DNA of 64,000 nucleotides, taken from Drosophila miranda. Taxonomy: Eukaryota; Arthropoda; Insecta; Diptera; Drosophilidae. The notes under the pieces were generated by a model. The model was not told the DNA's origin. It saw nothing but the letters and a program-made list of their open reading frames with translations, and searched no databases. A program made the position numbers and the translations under genes. Of the stretch, positions 1-12,580 are shown in pieces. Within the stretch, counting starts at the first letter, position 1, and every line of letters starts with the position of its first letter. The stretch is from contig NC_046673.1 in assembly GCF_003369915.1 (NCBI RefSeq), positions 21,009,718 to 21,073,717 of the forward strand, given 5' to 3'.

Positions 1-3000
1 AGCCACAACTGGTTGTCTTGTGACTTTCATCATCCAATTATCCAGATTAATCGCTTTTGGCTTTGTGCAAGGCAGGTGGCCAGGATGGCCAGGATGGCCA
101 GGAGGGCCATCCATATGGCCAGGCGCTGCTCAATCCCCTTATTGGATTGCGTCTTTTCCTGATTGCATATGCTCTGGGGAACGAAGTCCTACAATAGGAC
201 AAAGCCTTGCATCTGCCATTGGGCACTGCTCTGCTCTGTGCTGTTCGGTTCTATTCCTTTCGGCTCGGTGCTGTTCTGTTCTTTGACCATTTGCACGTCA
301 CGTATTTAATAATTTATTTATGCGGCAATTTGGGTTATGTAAATTTTTTACACAAAAACCAACAAAAGCCAAAAGCAAACCACAATAAAGGAAAAACCAA
401 TTGAACACGCACAACTGTCGGTCGTGGGCCTTGCGAGTGCGAGTGCGAGTGGGAGTGTCGGTGTGGGTGTCCCAAAGGTGGCCTGCGGGCGGGGCCAGGC
501 CAAATAAGACTGCTTAACGGAGCCGCTCGGGGACCCCTCTGGGCCTAGCCCGCTGGGACTCGGTCAGTCCACTACTTTCACTAGCTCCGTATCCGTGCAT
601 TGGTTCCGTATCCGGTGTGGCCTGCTCTGTGTTTTTCAGCGCCCAAAAGTACGAAAACCCTCACACACACACACTCACACACTCAGACATGTGCGTGTGA
701 GAGCGACAGTTTATAGTTTTTGGCCACCGCAAAGGAAAGGAAAATGTTCGCTTTCACTGCGTGCCACCTTCAGGTTATCCTGCGTGCCACCTTTTGCTTT
801 GACTGCATGCCACCTTTTGCTTTTGTTGCAGCCCCCCGCCGCAGCCCTTAAAAGTTCACCCCAGACCGAAAGTACGCTTGAAATCCGGCCATAATGCGCA
901 AAGTTGGTCGGTCAGACAACTGGCATTAGTGGAGCTTCCCTTGCCCCACGGGGAAGCCAAGAATGTTTGCCCAGAGTTGGAGTTGCAGGTTAGAGTGGCT
1001 CGGATTAAAGTACGCTGCACATCCCTAGGCTTAGTCTCCAAGGACTTCAATATCTGCTCGTATGGCACACAATACATCAGAGCCGTGACAACTCGTTGCG
1101 AGTGTCATTAACTTTATTGACTATGCCGCTGGCGCACGACAACGAGCGTTGGGCAAATAATGGCATGTCAAGCGGATGTCGGAGGAGTATGTGCCCGTGC
1201 TCGTACTAGTACTCGTTCCTCCGTGCATTACACATCTGATTGCTCACAATTTGCGGTGCAGGAAAGCCCTAAATGGGGGAACTACAGCAGCTTTCAGCTG
1301 CCTTCGGTACACGGTGCGCCCAAATGGGACAGCTATATGTACATAATCCCCCCCAGCCCCAGCCCCCTCCTCCCGCTGTATTGTTGTGCCAGACGATTTC
1401 AACAACTTCAAAAGAGTTGCACAATTAGTTTTTTTTCGTTGGGGGGTTTTTTTTTCATTTCATTTTGTTTTTTTGGGTTGCCTAAAAGTAGGCGAAACCA
1501 AGGCAATTTGCCTGCCTCCCATGTCCCTTTCATGCCACAGCCCCCTACACTCTTTCCCTTTCTCTCTCTATCCCTCTCTCGTTCACTCTCTCTTTCTCAC
1601 TCTTTGGGTGGCTGCTGCTCTGCTTGTGTTTGCCTCGTGGCCTCGTCCTCATCGTTAGTCCCCTCGCTCGTTTTGGCTCATTTTGCGCACCACCCGAAGC
1701 GCGAACCGAGCCGAGCCGGGGCAGGCTGGGCTCGCTGTGGGCCGCGGTGTGGGCTGGGGCGAGGGGGGAACCGCTTAGCCAGTTAGCAAGGCGCCAGCTT
1801 TGGCCGACTGACCGACCGACTGACAGAGTGACTTACAGGCCGACTAAAGGACCGATTGCCTGAAAGACTAAAAGAGCGACTGACTGACTGACTGACTGAA
1901 TGACGGAATGACTGGCGCTCTCTTTGGCGCCCTAGTGTGACGCTGTGGCGCTCGTTTGGTGTTGATTTTCGAGTTGAGTTAAGTTGAATTGTGTTGAGTT
2001 GAGTTTCGTGCTGGCGCAGACGTCGCTGCCGCTGCCACTGCCGCTGCCTGTGCCTTTGGCTTTGCCTTTGCCTTTGCCCGTTTCTCTGCCACTGCCGCTG
2101 CCTGTGTGCCACATGGCATATGCGCGCTCCAAAAAGAAAAAAGGACATGCCAGATACACATAACCTAAACAGCAGGCGAATGCCGCAGAGCCGCAGTAGC
2201 AGGAGAAAGAGAAAGAGGAAAGGAGTACTCAGTGGAGTAAGGACGAAACGGGACGGAGTGCCATCACCAACAGCAACAGAAACAGCAACAAAGGACAGCA
2301 CACAAGACACACCGAAGACACACAGAAGGCAGAGACCAAGTCACGAAAAATCGAAAGTCCGCGCGGCACGGCACGTCACGGCACGGCACGGCACACAGAG
2401 AGTAAACTCCTTAGCTAAGGCTATCCCCGTGCCCATTCCCGTCCCTCTGTGTGTGTGTGTGTGTGTGTGTGTGTCTCTCTCACTTTTTCTCTTTCTCTGT
2501 CACTCTTTTTCTCTCTGTCTCGTTCTGTTTCTCTCTCTTTGTCTCTCTTAATTTGTTGTAACAATTTTCGTTGCCTACTTTTGTGCTGAACGCTTCATTA
2601 TAAACAACAAACCAAATGTTTAATCGCTAGGTGGGGCGCTCCGGTGCTGGTGGTGGCAACCCTGCTTAACACGTTGTGTGTGACGCACACTCTCACAAAC
2701 ACACACTCACACACGCACGCACGCGGATAACTAGGCGTATACGCAATCGTTGTGGAGTGAGGGCGGGCACCGCATCAAGTATACGCCATGGCAAACACGC
2801 GCTTTTCGGCCAACACCAGAACACACACACACACACACACAGAAAAAAAGAAACCGAATTTAAACCAAAAATATATATCGCATATCGAATATATGGAAGT
2901 TACTACTGGAAGTTTTATACTCGTGTATTAAATTAATGTTGGATTGCGGCTGTGGCTGCGCCTGTGCCTTTGCCTTTGCCTTTGCCTGTGCCTCCTGCTG

Positions 3001-3780
3001 CTTTCATTCCATAGACAAAAACATTCCACACACAAAAACACACACAGTTTGGGGCACACGCGTGATTTAACATTTAAGAGGAGAATATACTCGCGTATAT
3101 GAATGGGTAGGCTCCACACATACATATACATATATGTATGTATAGACATACATATGTGTCGCATAGTTGGATTCTGATGTTTCTGGTTCTCCTTGCTTTC
3201 TTGTGTTTCGTTTCTTTTTTTCTTTTTGGGTCACACTTGAAAAAAAATGTACAAAAAAAAAATGAGAGGAAAAAAAAGAAACAGTTTGCCTTGTCGTTGG
3301 GGAGAACTTATGTAAAACTTTCTTTGGACTTTGCTCCGTTTCGTTTCGTTTCGTTCCGTTTTGGGTTCCTTTTGGCATTGGTTTGGTTTCGGTTTCGGTT
3401 TTTGTTTCTTGTGGTTGCCTCCTGCGCACTGCTCAAGGCACTTATATATGTCTATATATAACACGACTATACATAGTCGTATATTCTTCAAATGGTTAAC
3501 ATTTTTTGGTGAGGACTCAACTCGAGCTTTTTTCTCGCTGCTCCTCTCTGCGTCTCTTCTCTTCTCTTCTCCTGCTGCTGCTGGAGCTCGAAGCTGGCAG
3601 GGACCCTTCTGTGCTTTGCTGTTATTTTGTATATTTTTTTGTGTTCTTTTTCTGGCTTCTCTCTGTTTTTTTTTTTTTTTTTTGGTTTTTTTTTTTAACT
3701 CTGTGAACTGTGTGGCTGTGCCTCTGCCTGTGACTGCTGCTTCTGCTGCTGCTGCTATTTCGTTACCCGTAATCCGTTCG
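1..3780. other. Non-coding, low-complexity region
   Basis: No protein-like reading frame is visible on either strand; the open frames are made of Ser/Leu/Phe or His/Thr runs translated from repeats. It holds CACGG-type repeats (about 2363-2396), GACT-type repeats (about 1800-1915), a (GT)n run (about 2446-2474), an (AC)n run (about 2820-2841), poly-T/A tracts near 3210-3280 and CT-rich tracts near 1550-1600. Most likely intergenic or intronic DNA. Confidence 0.7.
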
Positions 3781-4520
3781 TCTCCGTGGTTTACTGAAAC
3801 TGTCAGCTGCCGCAGCGCGTGTGCGTCCGCAGAGTGTGACTTTCGTTCAGTTCGTTCGGCAGAAGCGTTCGTTTGCCTTTCGGCTGCCGCTCGGCTTGTG
3901 CCAGTTTCCACTTACAGGCAATCGTGGGCCGTTCGGCGTTCGCTGGCTCTGCGGACGGAGAGCAGGGCCGCGACTCGGTCATTGGGACAGGCCCAAAAAC
4001 AACAAAAACGAAGACGGTGGAACGTACAGTGGAAGACAGAGACGAAGGCGAATGCGAATGCGAATACGAATACGAAGGAAGCCAAAGACGACAACTGAGG
4101 CTGAGACGGAGGATAAGGCTGCAAAAAGGGACACGCAAGCGAAGCCTTGCACGACAGCACACAATCAGCCAGAAAAATAGTGGAAAAAAGCAAAGGCAAA
4201 AGCAAAAGGAACCAACAGAAAGCAGAAGAGTAGAAGAGCAGAAGAGCAGAGGAAGAGGAGGCAGTCGGAGGCAGCACTAGAAGTGGCATACGTCAGGAGG
4301 CAAAGTAGAGGAAAAGGAAAAAACCAAAGCTGCAAAAGCAAAAATAAAGAAAAACACAACACCAAAAAATAAATATGTACAAGGAAAAGCAAAGAGAGAA
4401 AACGCAGAGAAAATCAGCCAAAAGCAAAAGCAAAAGAGAAATATTAAGCAGAGGGAAAACCAAACGGAAAGCCAAAGAAAATATTCAAAAGCAAAAGCGT
4501 TAAAGGACAAATGCAAAAGC
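3781..4520 (+). promoter_or_regulatory. Candidate promoter and purine-rich 5'UTR
   Basis: A fly-type initiator, TCAGTT, lies at 3847-3852 in GC-rich sequence. It follows poly-T and CT-rich DNA. Downstream, about 4000-4520 is rich in AAAGC and GAAG/GAAT repeats, a composition common in long fly 5'UTRs. No TATA box or good downstream promoter element is seen at the right spacing, and no coding exon that would join it could be identified downstream on this strand. The call rests on composition and the initiator match only; it may be chance. Confidence 0.3.
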
Positions 4521-7500
4521 ACGCGAAACCCACTTCTGAGTCTAAGCAACGGCCAGCACGAGGAGTGCTCCTGCACCGAGAAACAAATGGTATGCCGTGG
4601 AATACCATGAAAAATGCACTTAGCACGTTGCTGCAGCAGTGACACCCTGGCTGAATAGGATAGGAGACATGAGGCAGGCGACACCCGACACCCGACACCC
4701 GTCACCCGTCTCCCGACAGCCGACAGCCGACAGCTGGGAATAAGCTGCAAGAATAGCAGCCAGCTCTTTGCCTAATGAACTGAGTGGCGACTCCCAGTTG
4801 CAGTCCCTAGGTTCTCAGCACCAGCACCAGGAACAGAAGCAGGACCAGCACCAAGACCAGGTGTCCAGGTGTCCAAGTATCCAGGTGTCCAGGTGTCCAG
4901 GTGTCCAGGTGCCAGGTGCGTGGCCTGGGCTTGGCCCCAGACGCTGATTAAGGGGTCGAAAGCGTTCGTTAATTGAGTGCCTGGCCACCCCCCAGGGACC
5001 GGCGATCGTAATGCCAAGAGCCGGGCCACTCAAGCCTTAGCTTATTTTCATATGGAATGCTGAAAAGTATGCTACGATGGAGTGGATGGAATTTTCACGG
5101 AAGAGCCAACAGGAACTTCAATGTCGAACTCAAGTGACAATATTTACGGAAAATGTGGCAGTGTAGCCCCGCCCACAAGATATTAGCCCCGCCTGCCCCG
5201 CCCCCCGCTACCTCCCTTCTTCTGTTCCTTTTCTTCCCTGCAGAGCCCACCCCGCCTACAGCCACCCTACAGCCCCACACACTGTACTCAGACGTGAGTA
5301 AGTAGCCAGCGTTGAGTGGCAAGGCGGCTGCGGATGATGTCAGCGAATGTGGTGGGGCATGTGTGTCTGTGTGTGTGTGTGTGTGCATGCAACACAGCAG
5401 CACGCAGCAGCAACAACAAAACAGAGGCACGTACATACGTCCTCGCAGTGTCCTCGCACACTCACACACACACACATCTCAGCCAGCACTCCTTTTGCTC
5501 TATCTCGCCCATTCTCTGCCACATATTCACCCATCTCTTTTGCACTCTTCTGCTTGGAGTCCCCTTTTCTTTCGCCTTTCCATTTTCATATGAATTTTCA
5601 GAGGCTATGATGATTCTTTCCAGGTATTTGCCACGCAAATAAACAGACATATATTCCTCACGAGTGGGATTGCAGACTCATTCTTGAAGCTGGAAGGTCG
5701 AATCCCAAGCGAAGGGATCTCCAGAGTTCTATAAACAATTACAGACCAAAGATTCGACATATTTGATCGGGTTTAGAAGCACCATGGATCTCAGAGGGTA
5801 TTTGGGTATTCGGAATGCGGAATGCCAACAGATTCCTTCTGAAAGGAACAACACCATTTTATTTTGCGGCCATTGCGGTTCTTGTTATTGCTATTGTACA
5901 TACATATATATACATATTGGTGTTGTTGTTGCAATTATTGTTGTTGCCATTGTACTTATTTCAACAACAACACCGACATCGATGTCGTGCTTTTCAGATT
6001 CTGCTGCTGCTGCTGCTGCTGCTGGATAAAATGTAAAAAGGCGCACATTTCATGAATGAACAATGACGACATTTTGACAGCGGCAACGTTTACCTTGCCC
6101 CGTCAACGCCCCCACCCCTCGAACCCTACCACACCTCATCCTCCTACACCATGCCCTGCCCAACGCCAAAGCCGTCCCTCACTTCCACAGGGAGACACAT
6201 GTCCTGGCATTATGTGGGGAACGGGAACGGGAGGGGGAGCGGGACCGGGATAAAAGTGGGTGGGATAGCGATGACCATGCAACGGTATCTGTCGTCCATC
6301 ACCTTGTCAAGTGCGGGTAAATTTCCTTTTACCTTTTCCTTTACACCCACACACACACACGCACACTTTTTCCGGGCCCTTGTAGCGCCACAGCCACAGT
6401 TGGTGCTAGTATATCAAGCGCCATTTACTAATCGGTGGAATGAACATGTGTATGGTATGTTATGGCACATGAGTTACCATATGTATATGTAATCATTTTC
6501 ATTTTGGATTAAGTGCGCAATCGATTGGCCTACCAAGAATTTTACTCCCCACGGAAAGAGCATCCCTTTACCGCGTAAAATTCCTGGAAAATGCACAAAG
6601 ACTCCTGATTACGTTCTGGAATTACGGATTTCTGCAGAACTTACTTATTACTGGTCGTAGGTGGGGCTTCACTGAAAGTTAATTACCAAATGATTATTTA
6701 TTATGTACATTTTATTTTTCATGGCATGGCAATCATATTTTATCTAACATCTAAACAATTATACGTACAAGCATAACTCTTTGAGGGAATCCAGAATTAA
6801 ACACAAACGTTTTAAGATGAATTGAGTCTGTTAAGTGTTAATCGATCTATCCTTCCGTTTCCGCATCGAAAGTGTGAACTTTCGCACCAGCATCGATGGA
6901 CGGCACTTTGAAAGTGAAACATGAGACTGCTCTGATGGTTTTGTCCGCTCTCGCTTGTCGATCTCCGACAGCTCCGCGTGGGCGGACGAAATTGAATATT
7001 CAATTAAATCGCCCTCGGTTTCTCCTTGCACCTGACCCCGCCGCCGGCGCTGCCGCTCCCGACCTCGCCGCTGCACCTGCCGCAGGGCACGATTGGGGGG
7101 GGGCGACCTCCATAAATGCCAGGTCAACTGCAGCAAATGTGTAATGTACACCTGGTGCGTACCCTTTCCACCCATTGCCCCTCACCCCCATCCCCAGGAA
7201 CGGAGCCCTTCCCATCCCATCGGCGGAACCTCCTCGCACATTAACATAACCTTAAATTATTCAGCTTTTCCAGTGCGTTTCCTTTTTGCACTTTTGGTGG
7301 CTGGATACCGAAAGGACCCGTGGAGACGGAAGAGAAACAACGAGAGCAGGAGGAGCGCCAGAGAGGTTTGCAGAAGATGAAGTCTCTCTGTCTCTCCTCT
7401 CCACTGGAATTTGCATAAATTTTGGTTCACTTGCTGCCGACAAAACCAACAACCAATACTTGCACCAACAACACATACAGCAAGTAGCAGGCAGCAGCTA

Positions 7501-9567
7501 ATACTTGCAACAAACACATCTATGCGTACTTAAGCAGCGTCGTGTTTCAGCAAGAGGCACGGCTAATTATGCCATCACCATCACCATCACCATCGCCATA
7601 ATTAGGCATAATATTTAAGTACACGTGCATGGGATCATTAAGTGGAGTTTCAGTCGCAGGCCGTGCCCGTATTTGGGGGAACGGTGTGTGGATAAACAAA
7701 CAACAATCTCCGAACAGAATGGCCAACAGAATGGCCAACTCTTACAATTCTATTTCAAAAATATCAAACAAGTATTTTAGCAGAAAATCCATCAGAAAAT
7801 TCCTATGTTCACACTATAATATCGAATTATTTTTATACTTATAATTATAGCCCGTTTACACTGCCTCGCGTTTCCCATCGACATCGGAATAGGACGCAAT
7901 GACGCAGGATAGGCGCTTACACTGGCAGACGCAGTGCCTAAATTACTTTAAAGTATTTGTTTTATTTATATTTCTCTCTATTAAATCGTATATTTTGGGT
8001 AGACGGGGTCAAGTCGGGGGTCTTTCACATCTAGATGCATAATTCGGATACTTGGTGTCGTAAGTTAAGATGGAAATTATCTAGGAATCTATTAAAATCT
8101 TGTACGATTAAGAGATTATAACAGCCAGGTTTGGGAGCAACATTTTTTGAAAAGAAAGCCACAAACGAGAAACGACTATCTGGTATCCCAGAGGTCTAAG
8201 GTCCCCAACAACCATCTCCTTTTGTTGTATTCCGTGGAAAATCCAGATAAAAAAGACCACAAACGTTTGCAGTTTAGAGAGATGAACCATTTCCCAGACT
8301 CATACCTTTTCCACTGCCGCCCCGCCCCGCCTTGCCATCCCTTTCATTCTTTTGTGACCCCACCTCACCTCACCCCACCATACCCTGTCACCTTGCCCCT
8401 GGCCCCCTACAGCCTACAGCCTACTGCCTTGTGCATTGCATTTGCCTTTCGTGTTTCGTGTTTCGTGTTGCTGTGGCAACCGACAGCGACAACGAAAACG
8501 ACAACGACACCGACGGCCGTTAAAATGTGCGGCAAACACGCGATTAAGGGTTGGCAAGGGGATGGAGGGGAGGGGGCTGCCACGGGAAGGGGTGCACGGA
8601 GCGAAGTGCTGGCGGCCAGGAAATAGGCAGAAATCATCCAAATGCCACGCAAATGCCACGAAACGAAACCAAATGCTTTGCTTTAGGGGTATCCCCTAAA
8701 TCTCCCCCCAACACAAGCCCCATCCTCTCCCTCCCGGCCATGTCCCACCAAAACCAGTGCACTTGCACTGGCAAAAGCGCCAATGAGCCCCCCCCCAACT
8801 GGGAATGGAATTGGCTTATTGGTGACTGCTGCAGCTCTCGGCTCCAAAGTTGTTTGGCACGGGCCCGAAGTGGGGCACAAAAAATGAACTCCCCGCCTTT
8901 CCCTGCAACTCCAGTACCCACCAGAACCCACCAGAACCCACCGCCTGCTGCATTGTTTCTTTCGGGGTTAACTGCAATGCGCAGCAGCAGGCCGAGACGG
9001 TCAATGGAACTCTGACTGTGGCCCTGATTGGGGTGCAATATGCGGAGGCCTGATGGCGGTGGAGCTAGAGGGGTGATAGGGACTGTACGGGGCGGCGGGG
9101 TGCGGGGTGCGGGGTGCGGGGTACGGGGCCTCTTAACTATGCTCCGTTGTACTTTTTAATGCTAATATAATCTTGAAATCACTTAATCGGTACGCAAAGT
9201 TCACTTTAATGAGCGGCAGTGCCGGGAATAGGTAGAACAATGGATCGCATCCGCAGTGAAGACATTTTTTTGGCCACAACGGCTACTGTCCGATGGATGG
9301 CTGCTAGATGAATGCTGAGCATTGTGACATTCGAATTAAATGAACATTATTTGACAGACTAAGCAAGCCCTCTGAGATCGATCCAGCATGTGGCACAAAG
9401 AAATTTGAGTAACTTCAAAAGAACGTCAAAACAGAAACAGTTCAAACAGTTGAAACAGTAGTCTGGTCCGTAAACGTACATCAGTAAAAGGTAATTTATT
9501 TAGTAATTTTGCTTTTCATTCTAAATATAATGTAAATTAGAGATTAGATTCAAATAACGTTTCAACT
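4521..9567. other. Non-coding region with minisatellites
   Basis: No supported gene. Contents include 7-8-nt repeats of the GACACCC/GACAGCC kind (about 4678-4737), an 8-nt CCAGGTGT minisatellite (about 4856-4918), (GT)n near 5365-5385, CTG repeats near 6001-6025, a (CATCAC)n run near 7573-7595 and a GGGGTGC/GGGGTAC repeat near 9097-9130. The last few hundred bases probably include the promoter and 5'UTR of the proteasome-like gene that begins at 9568, but no clear core motif is seen. Confidence 0.6.
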
Positions 9568-10226
9568 ATGGAGAACATAGCGTCGATTCCTGGCGGCAGT
9601 GTTGTGGCCATGGCCGGAGATGAATGCGTGGCCATTGCTACGGATCATATTATTGTTTGCGAAGGCGACAAATACGACTTTGACTTCGGAAATATGTTCA
9701 AAGTGCATCCCTTTATATATATGGCGATCTCAGGTTTGTGGCACTCGTAAGATTTAAGTACGCAACCCTTGAACCCTTGCCCTTTTCCGCTACAGGATGC
9801 CAGGAAGATATTATTAGACTGCGCAATCGCATGCTGCTACGTAAGAATATGTTCGGTAATTTTACGCCGGAGATATATGCACAAAATCTGTCAAACTACC
9901 TGAAGGAGCCCCGTTTGAAGCCCTATCAAGTCGAGAGCGTTGTGGCCGGCCTCAACACAGAAACAGTAATGCCGTTTATCTGCGGTGTGAATACGAGTGG
10001 AGAACTGATGAACTCCAAAGACTTTTCGGCGTCCGGAAAGTGCCCGGCAATTGGTACCATGTGCAAGGCTCTCTGGAAACCAGATCTGAAGCCGTCCGAT
10101 CTGTTGACAGTGATATCCGACTCCATCATGGATGGCTCCGATCTCATGGGCGCCGACTGCTGGGGTGCCACTATCTACGTTGTACACAAGACTTCTGAGA
10201 AAATTGTACTGCTGCCCAAGAATTAA
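9568..10226 (+). CDS. Proteasome beta3-like subunit (diverged paralogue)
   Basis: Two coding exons, 9568-9733 and 9796-10226, flank a 62-bp intron (gtttgt...ctacag) and give 198 aa. The product fits the 20S proteasome beta3 (PSMB3) family, which is about 205 aa in flies. Landmarks are a GGSVVAM start, CVAIATDH near residues 20-27, a conserved join at MAISG/CQ, VVAGL followed by PFICG, MCKALWKPDLKPS and a C-terminal WGATIYVV strand. As in normal beta3 there is no propeptide and no N-terminal catalytic Thr, so it would be a structural ring subunit. It is much less conserved than expected for the main fly beta3, which suggests a duplicated copy, perhaps tissue-restricted like the testis-specific proteasome paralogues (inference). 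A polyadenylation signal AATAAA lies at 10294-10299. Confidence 0.85.
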
Positions 10227-10299
10227 TCTATGTGTAATGTGTAATGTGTGCGTGTGTGTGTGTGTGTGCCTAAACAATAACAATAACAATAACAATAAA

Positions 10300-11113
10300 A
10301 CAAGAATACACTATGATGCAAAATTGAATGTGTGTGGTTCCTATAGTTCCAACTATTACGTATATGTAGGTGTTCAATCCTTGCGGCTCCAACAATACAT
10401 AGCCTTTGCAGGTACATATATAAGGAACGGAAATGGAATGAAATGTATGCATCTCTAAAAATAAACGCTTCAGTAGAGTTTTATGATGAAATATCCAATG
10501 ATATGATAAGGATATGTTTAATTGATCCAATTTTGCACTCGCTTTTCTTCGGCTTTGTGAATAGTTGCTTCATGTATGCTGTCCTTGAGTGCGGTTATCC
10601 CTGGACAGTTATCCCTCCTCATTTCATTAGTTCCTTGAATAGCTATCCTCCTGGTAGTTATCCTTGGAAAGTTATCTCTATTTAGCTGACAACAAGCCCA
10701 CCACCGACCCCACACCGGGTCATACCCTCCTCTCATGTTATGTCATTTGCCACATATGAAAAATGTATTTATAACCGAAAACCCATTGTCCATGGAGTAG
10801 CCGTTGCCGAGGGTGAATGGGCGCTGGTCGGTGGAGACGTTGTAATGCGTTACAAGCGTTAACCGTTAGTTGACCACGCACACAGCAACCAACACAACTG
10901 CAAACTGCCACCACCAGCACGAACGCCGTCACCATCGCATGTGCATGTGCACAGGTAGCACTTATTTTTATATCTTCGTCCCTCCATGCACACACACACA
11001 CACACCACACATCGTGTATTTGCACAAACACTAATGCACGTTGTTGCGAGCGTGACTGTGTGCGTTGATGTGTCGTAATTGATGACATCATGCAGCCAGC
11101 TACGAACAAATTA
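10300..11113. other. Intergenic region
   Basis: No supported gene. The start holds the polyA region of the proteasome-like gene after a short (GT)n and an AATAAC repeat (10240-10299). The rest is mixed-composition DNA with an (AC)n run near 10988-11004. Open frames here lack family features. Confidence 0.6.
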
Positions 11114-11412
11114 TACAAGGTGGTGTATTCCTCTTCTCTTTATTTTCGGGCCTTCTTCGACGCCATGTTTGATGTTTGATGCGAGAGAGAAGACAGAGAA
11201 AGAATGTACATATATAGAAGATGTTTTGTTTTGTTTTCTGCTATACTCACTCATCGCTCCTTTGGGCTGCATTTGTTAAGACGCTAAAGTCTAGCTTAGG
11301 GGAAGAAGGTTGCGATCTAGAGGAGCTCTCTCTCTCTCTCTCTCTGCCCACGTTATCGCCTGTTCGAGAAGCCCCGAAAGGATACCGCGTTGCCGCAATA
11401 CACCACCTTGTA
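11114..11412. mobile_element. MITE-like element with inverted ends
   Basis: The sequence TACAAGGTGGTGTATT starts at 11114 and its reverse complement ends at 11412. The match runs on into the flanking bases (20 nt perfect: 11110-11129 against 11397-11416). A TA dinucleotide lies just outside each end, as expected for a Tc1/mariner-type target-site duplication. The ~299 bp between carries no transposase frame and has a CT repeat near 11329-11345. This fits a short non-autonomous DNA transposon; the superfamily is inferred only from the TA flanks. Confidence 0.5.
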
Positions 11413-11416
11413 TAAT

Positions 11417-11959
11417 GCCATCATGCACCCAGCCACAGCGTACCTCTCACCAAGTGCCGTGCATGTGCGTGCGTGTGTCCCTAATGTAGATATGTATGTA
11501 CGTCCGTCTGTATGTTTGTATGCATGAATTCAACAGTATGTGTGTGTGTGTGTGCCTGGCCAATGCTCCAATTCGTACTCGACGCAACACCAACATACAT
11601 TTATTTTATGGCTTTTCATTAGGTGGAAAAACATATCTAAAAATTGTTGTATATATGTACATGTATGTTTGTACAGATTAATGGATTAACTCATAAAACA
11701 CACATTTATAGGCATTGCTTGAACAAGCCAAATATTTGAATTTACCGCCCTTTCCAAGAACAGTGCTGCCAAACGCAGTTTTTCCACTAGTAAAGGCAGT
11801 GCTCTGAAATGCCGCTCGTACCACGATATTTGATTTAGCGCGGTTTTTGGTATCAACCGCAGCGACTAACTAAAAATTATATATGTTAGATGTGTTGTAT
11901 GTCGCAAAGGGTCTTCGGCTCCGGGTTATAATGTATACGCCGAGTCTCTGGTTGCTTAC
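11417..11959. other. Intergenic region
   Basis: No gene recognised. It contains GT-rich microsatellite DNA (about 11465-11555) and AT-rich unique-looking sequence. Confidence 0.5.
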
Positions 11960-12580
11960 TCGTTAGTTCAATTCGTCTGTCCTGAAGAGAAACTTATACT
12001 TGATTTCCAATTGCAGCTCCGGAAAGGTGCCATTCCGTACTTTAATTACAGTACATTGGTCGGACATGAGGTGATGATTGCGAACTGCATTTCCCAACCA
12101 TTGACCAGTTGAACTCGCCGCAAAATGTACATGATGGCCTTTCATATTCAGGAGCTGGGGCAGATTCAGATACCCTAGATGGTCGCTTCCTGACGATGGC
12201 TATGAGCATTCCCAGAGCAGCACTATGTCCCGTATGTAGCGCAAGACCCGTCAGCCGTAGAGCTCCGTATGCCGGAGAGATCCAGCACGGTGCCCAGATT
12301 GAGGAGCAGCAGCAACGCCAGACCCGCCGACACATATGTGGCTATCCGCTCATCGATCTCGCTGGACAGGGGCTGATTGCGCTGCCATCGGAGTGCAGTT
12401 CCACCAGCAGGTTGCTGTAGTCGTTTGCCCGTCACGTCCACCGTCTCCAACTAACTGCCGCTGGCATCAAATTACTGGCCGGGCTCTTTCTGTTTCGCCA
12501 TGGCCCTTCCATCGGAGCTCGGCCTGGCCTTAGTCCACCAGCCGATTGCCGGCCAAGTCCACTAGAGATACAAAGAAAGA
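11960..12580 (-). pseudogene. Broken relic of an LRR-like protein gene
   Basis: Read on the minus strand, protein-like fragments follow one another but fall in different frames. They include a leucine-rich-repeat-like DLAGNRLVD just after an acceptor-like polypyrimidine/AG at about 12560, then LETVDVTGKRL, a hydrophobic stretch ATYVSAGLALLLLLNLGTV and a tail ending FPELQLEIKYKFLF near 11975. Stops interrupt the first part and at least two frame changes are needed to join the rest. This suggests a decayed gene with LRR-type repeats and perhaps a membrane segment. The family was not identified, and the frame changes could also reflect undetected short introns. Confidence 0.4.

Noticed and set aside
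1160..1786. 208-codon plus-strand frame
   Set aside because: Mostly Ser/Leu/Phe from CT and poly-T tracts; no start context, family or conserved motif.
3231..4098. 226- and 255-codon frames over 3.2-4.1 kb
   Set aside because: Low-complexity Phe/Leu and Lys/Arg/Glu runs from poly-T/A and purine repeats; no domain.
5670..5720. tRNA-like GGTCGAATCCC near 5696
   Set aside because: No acceptor stem, D-arm or anticodon arm could be fitted around it.
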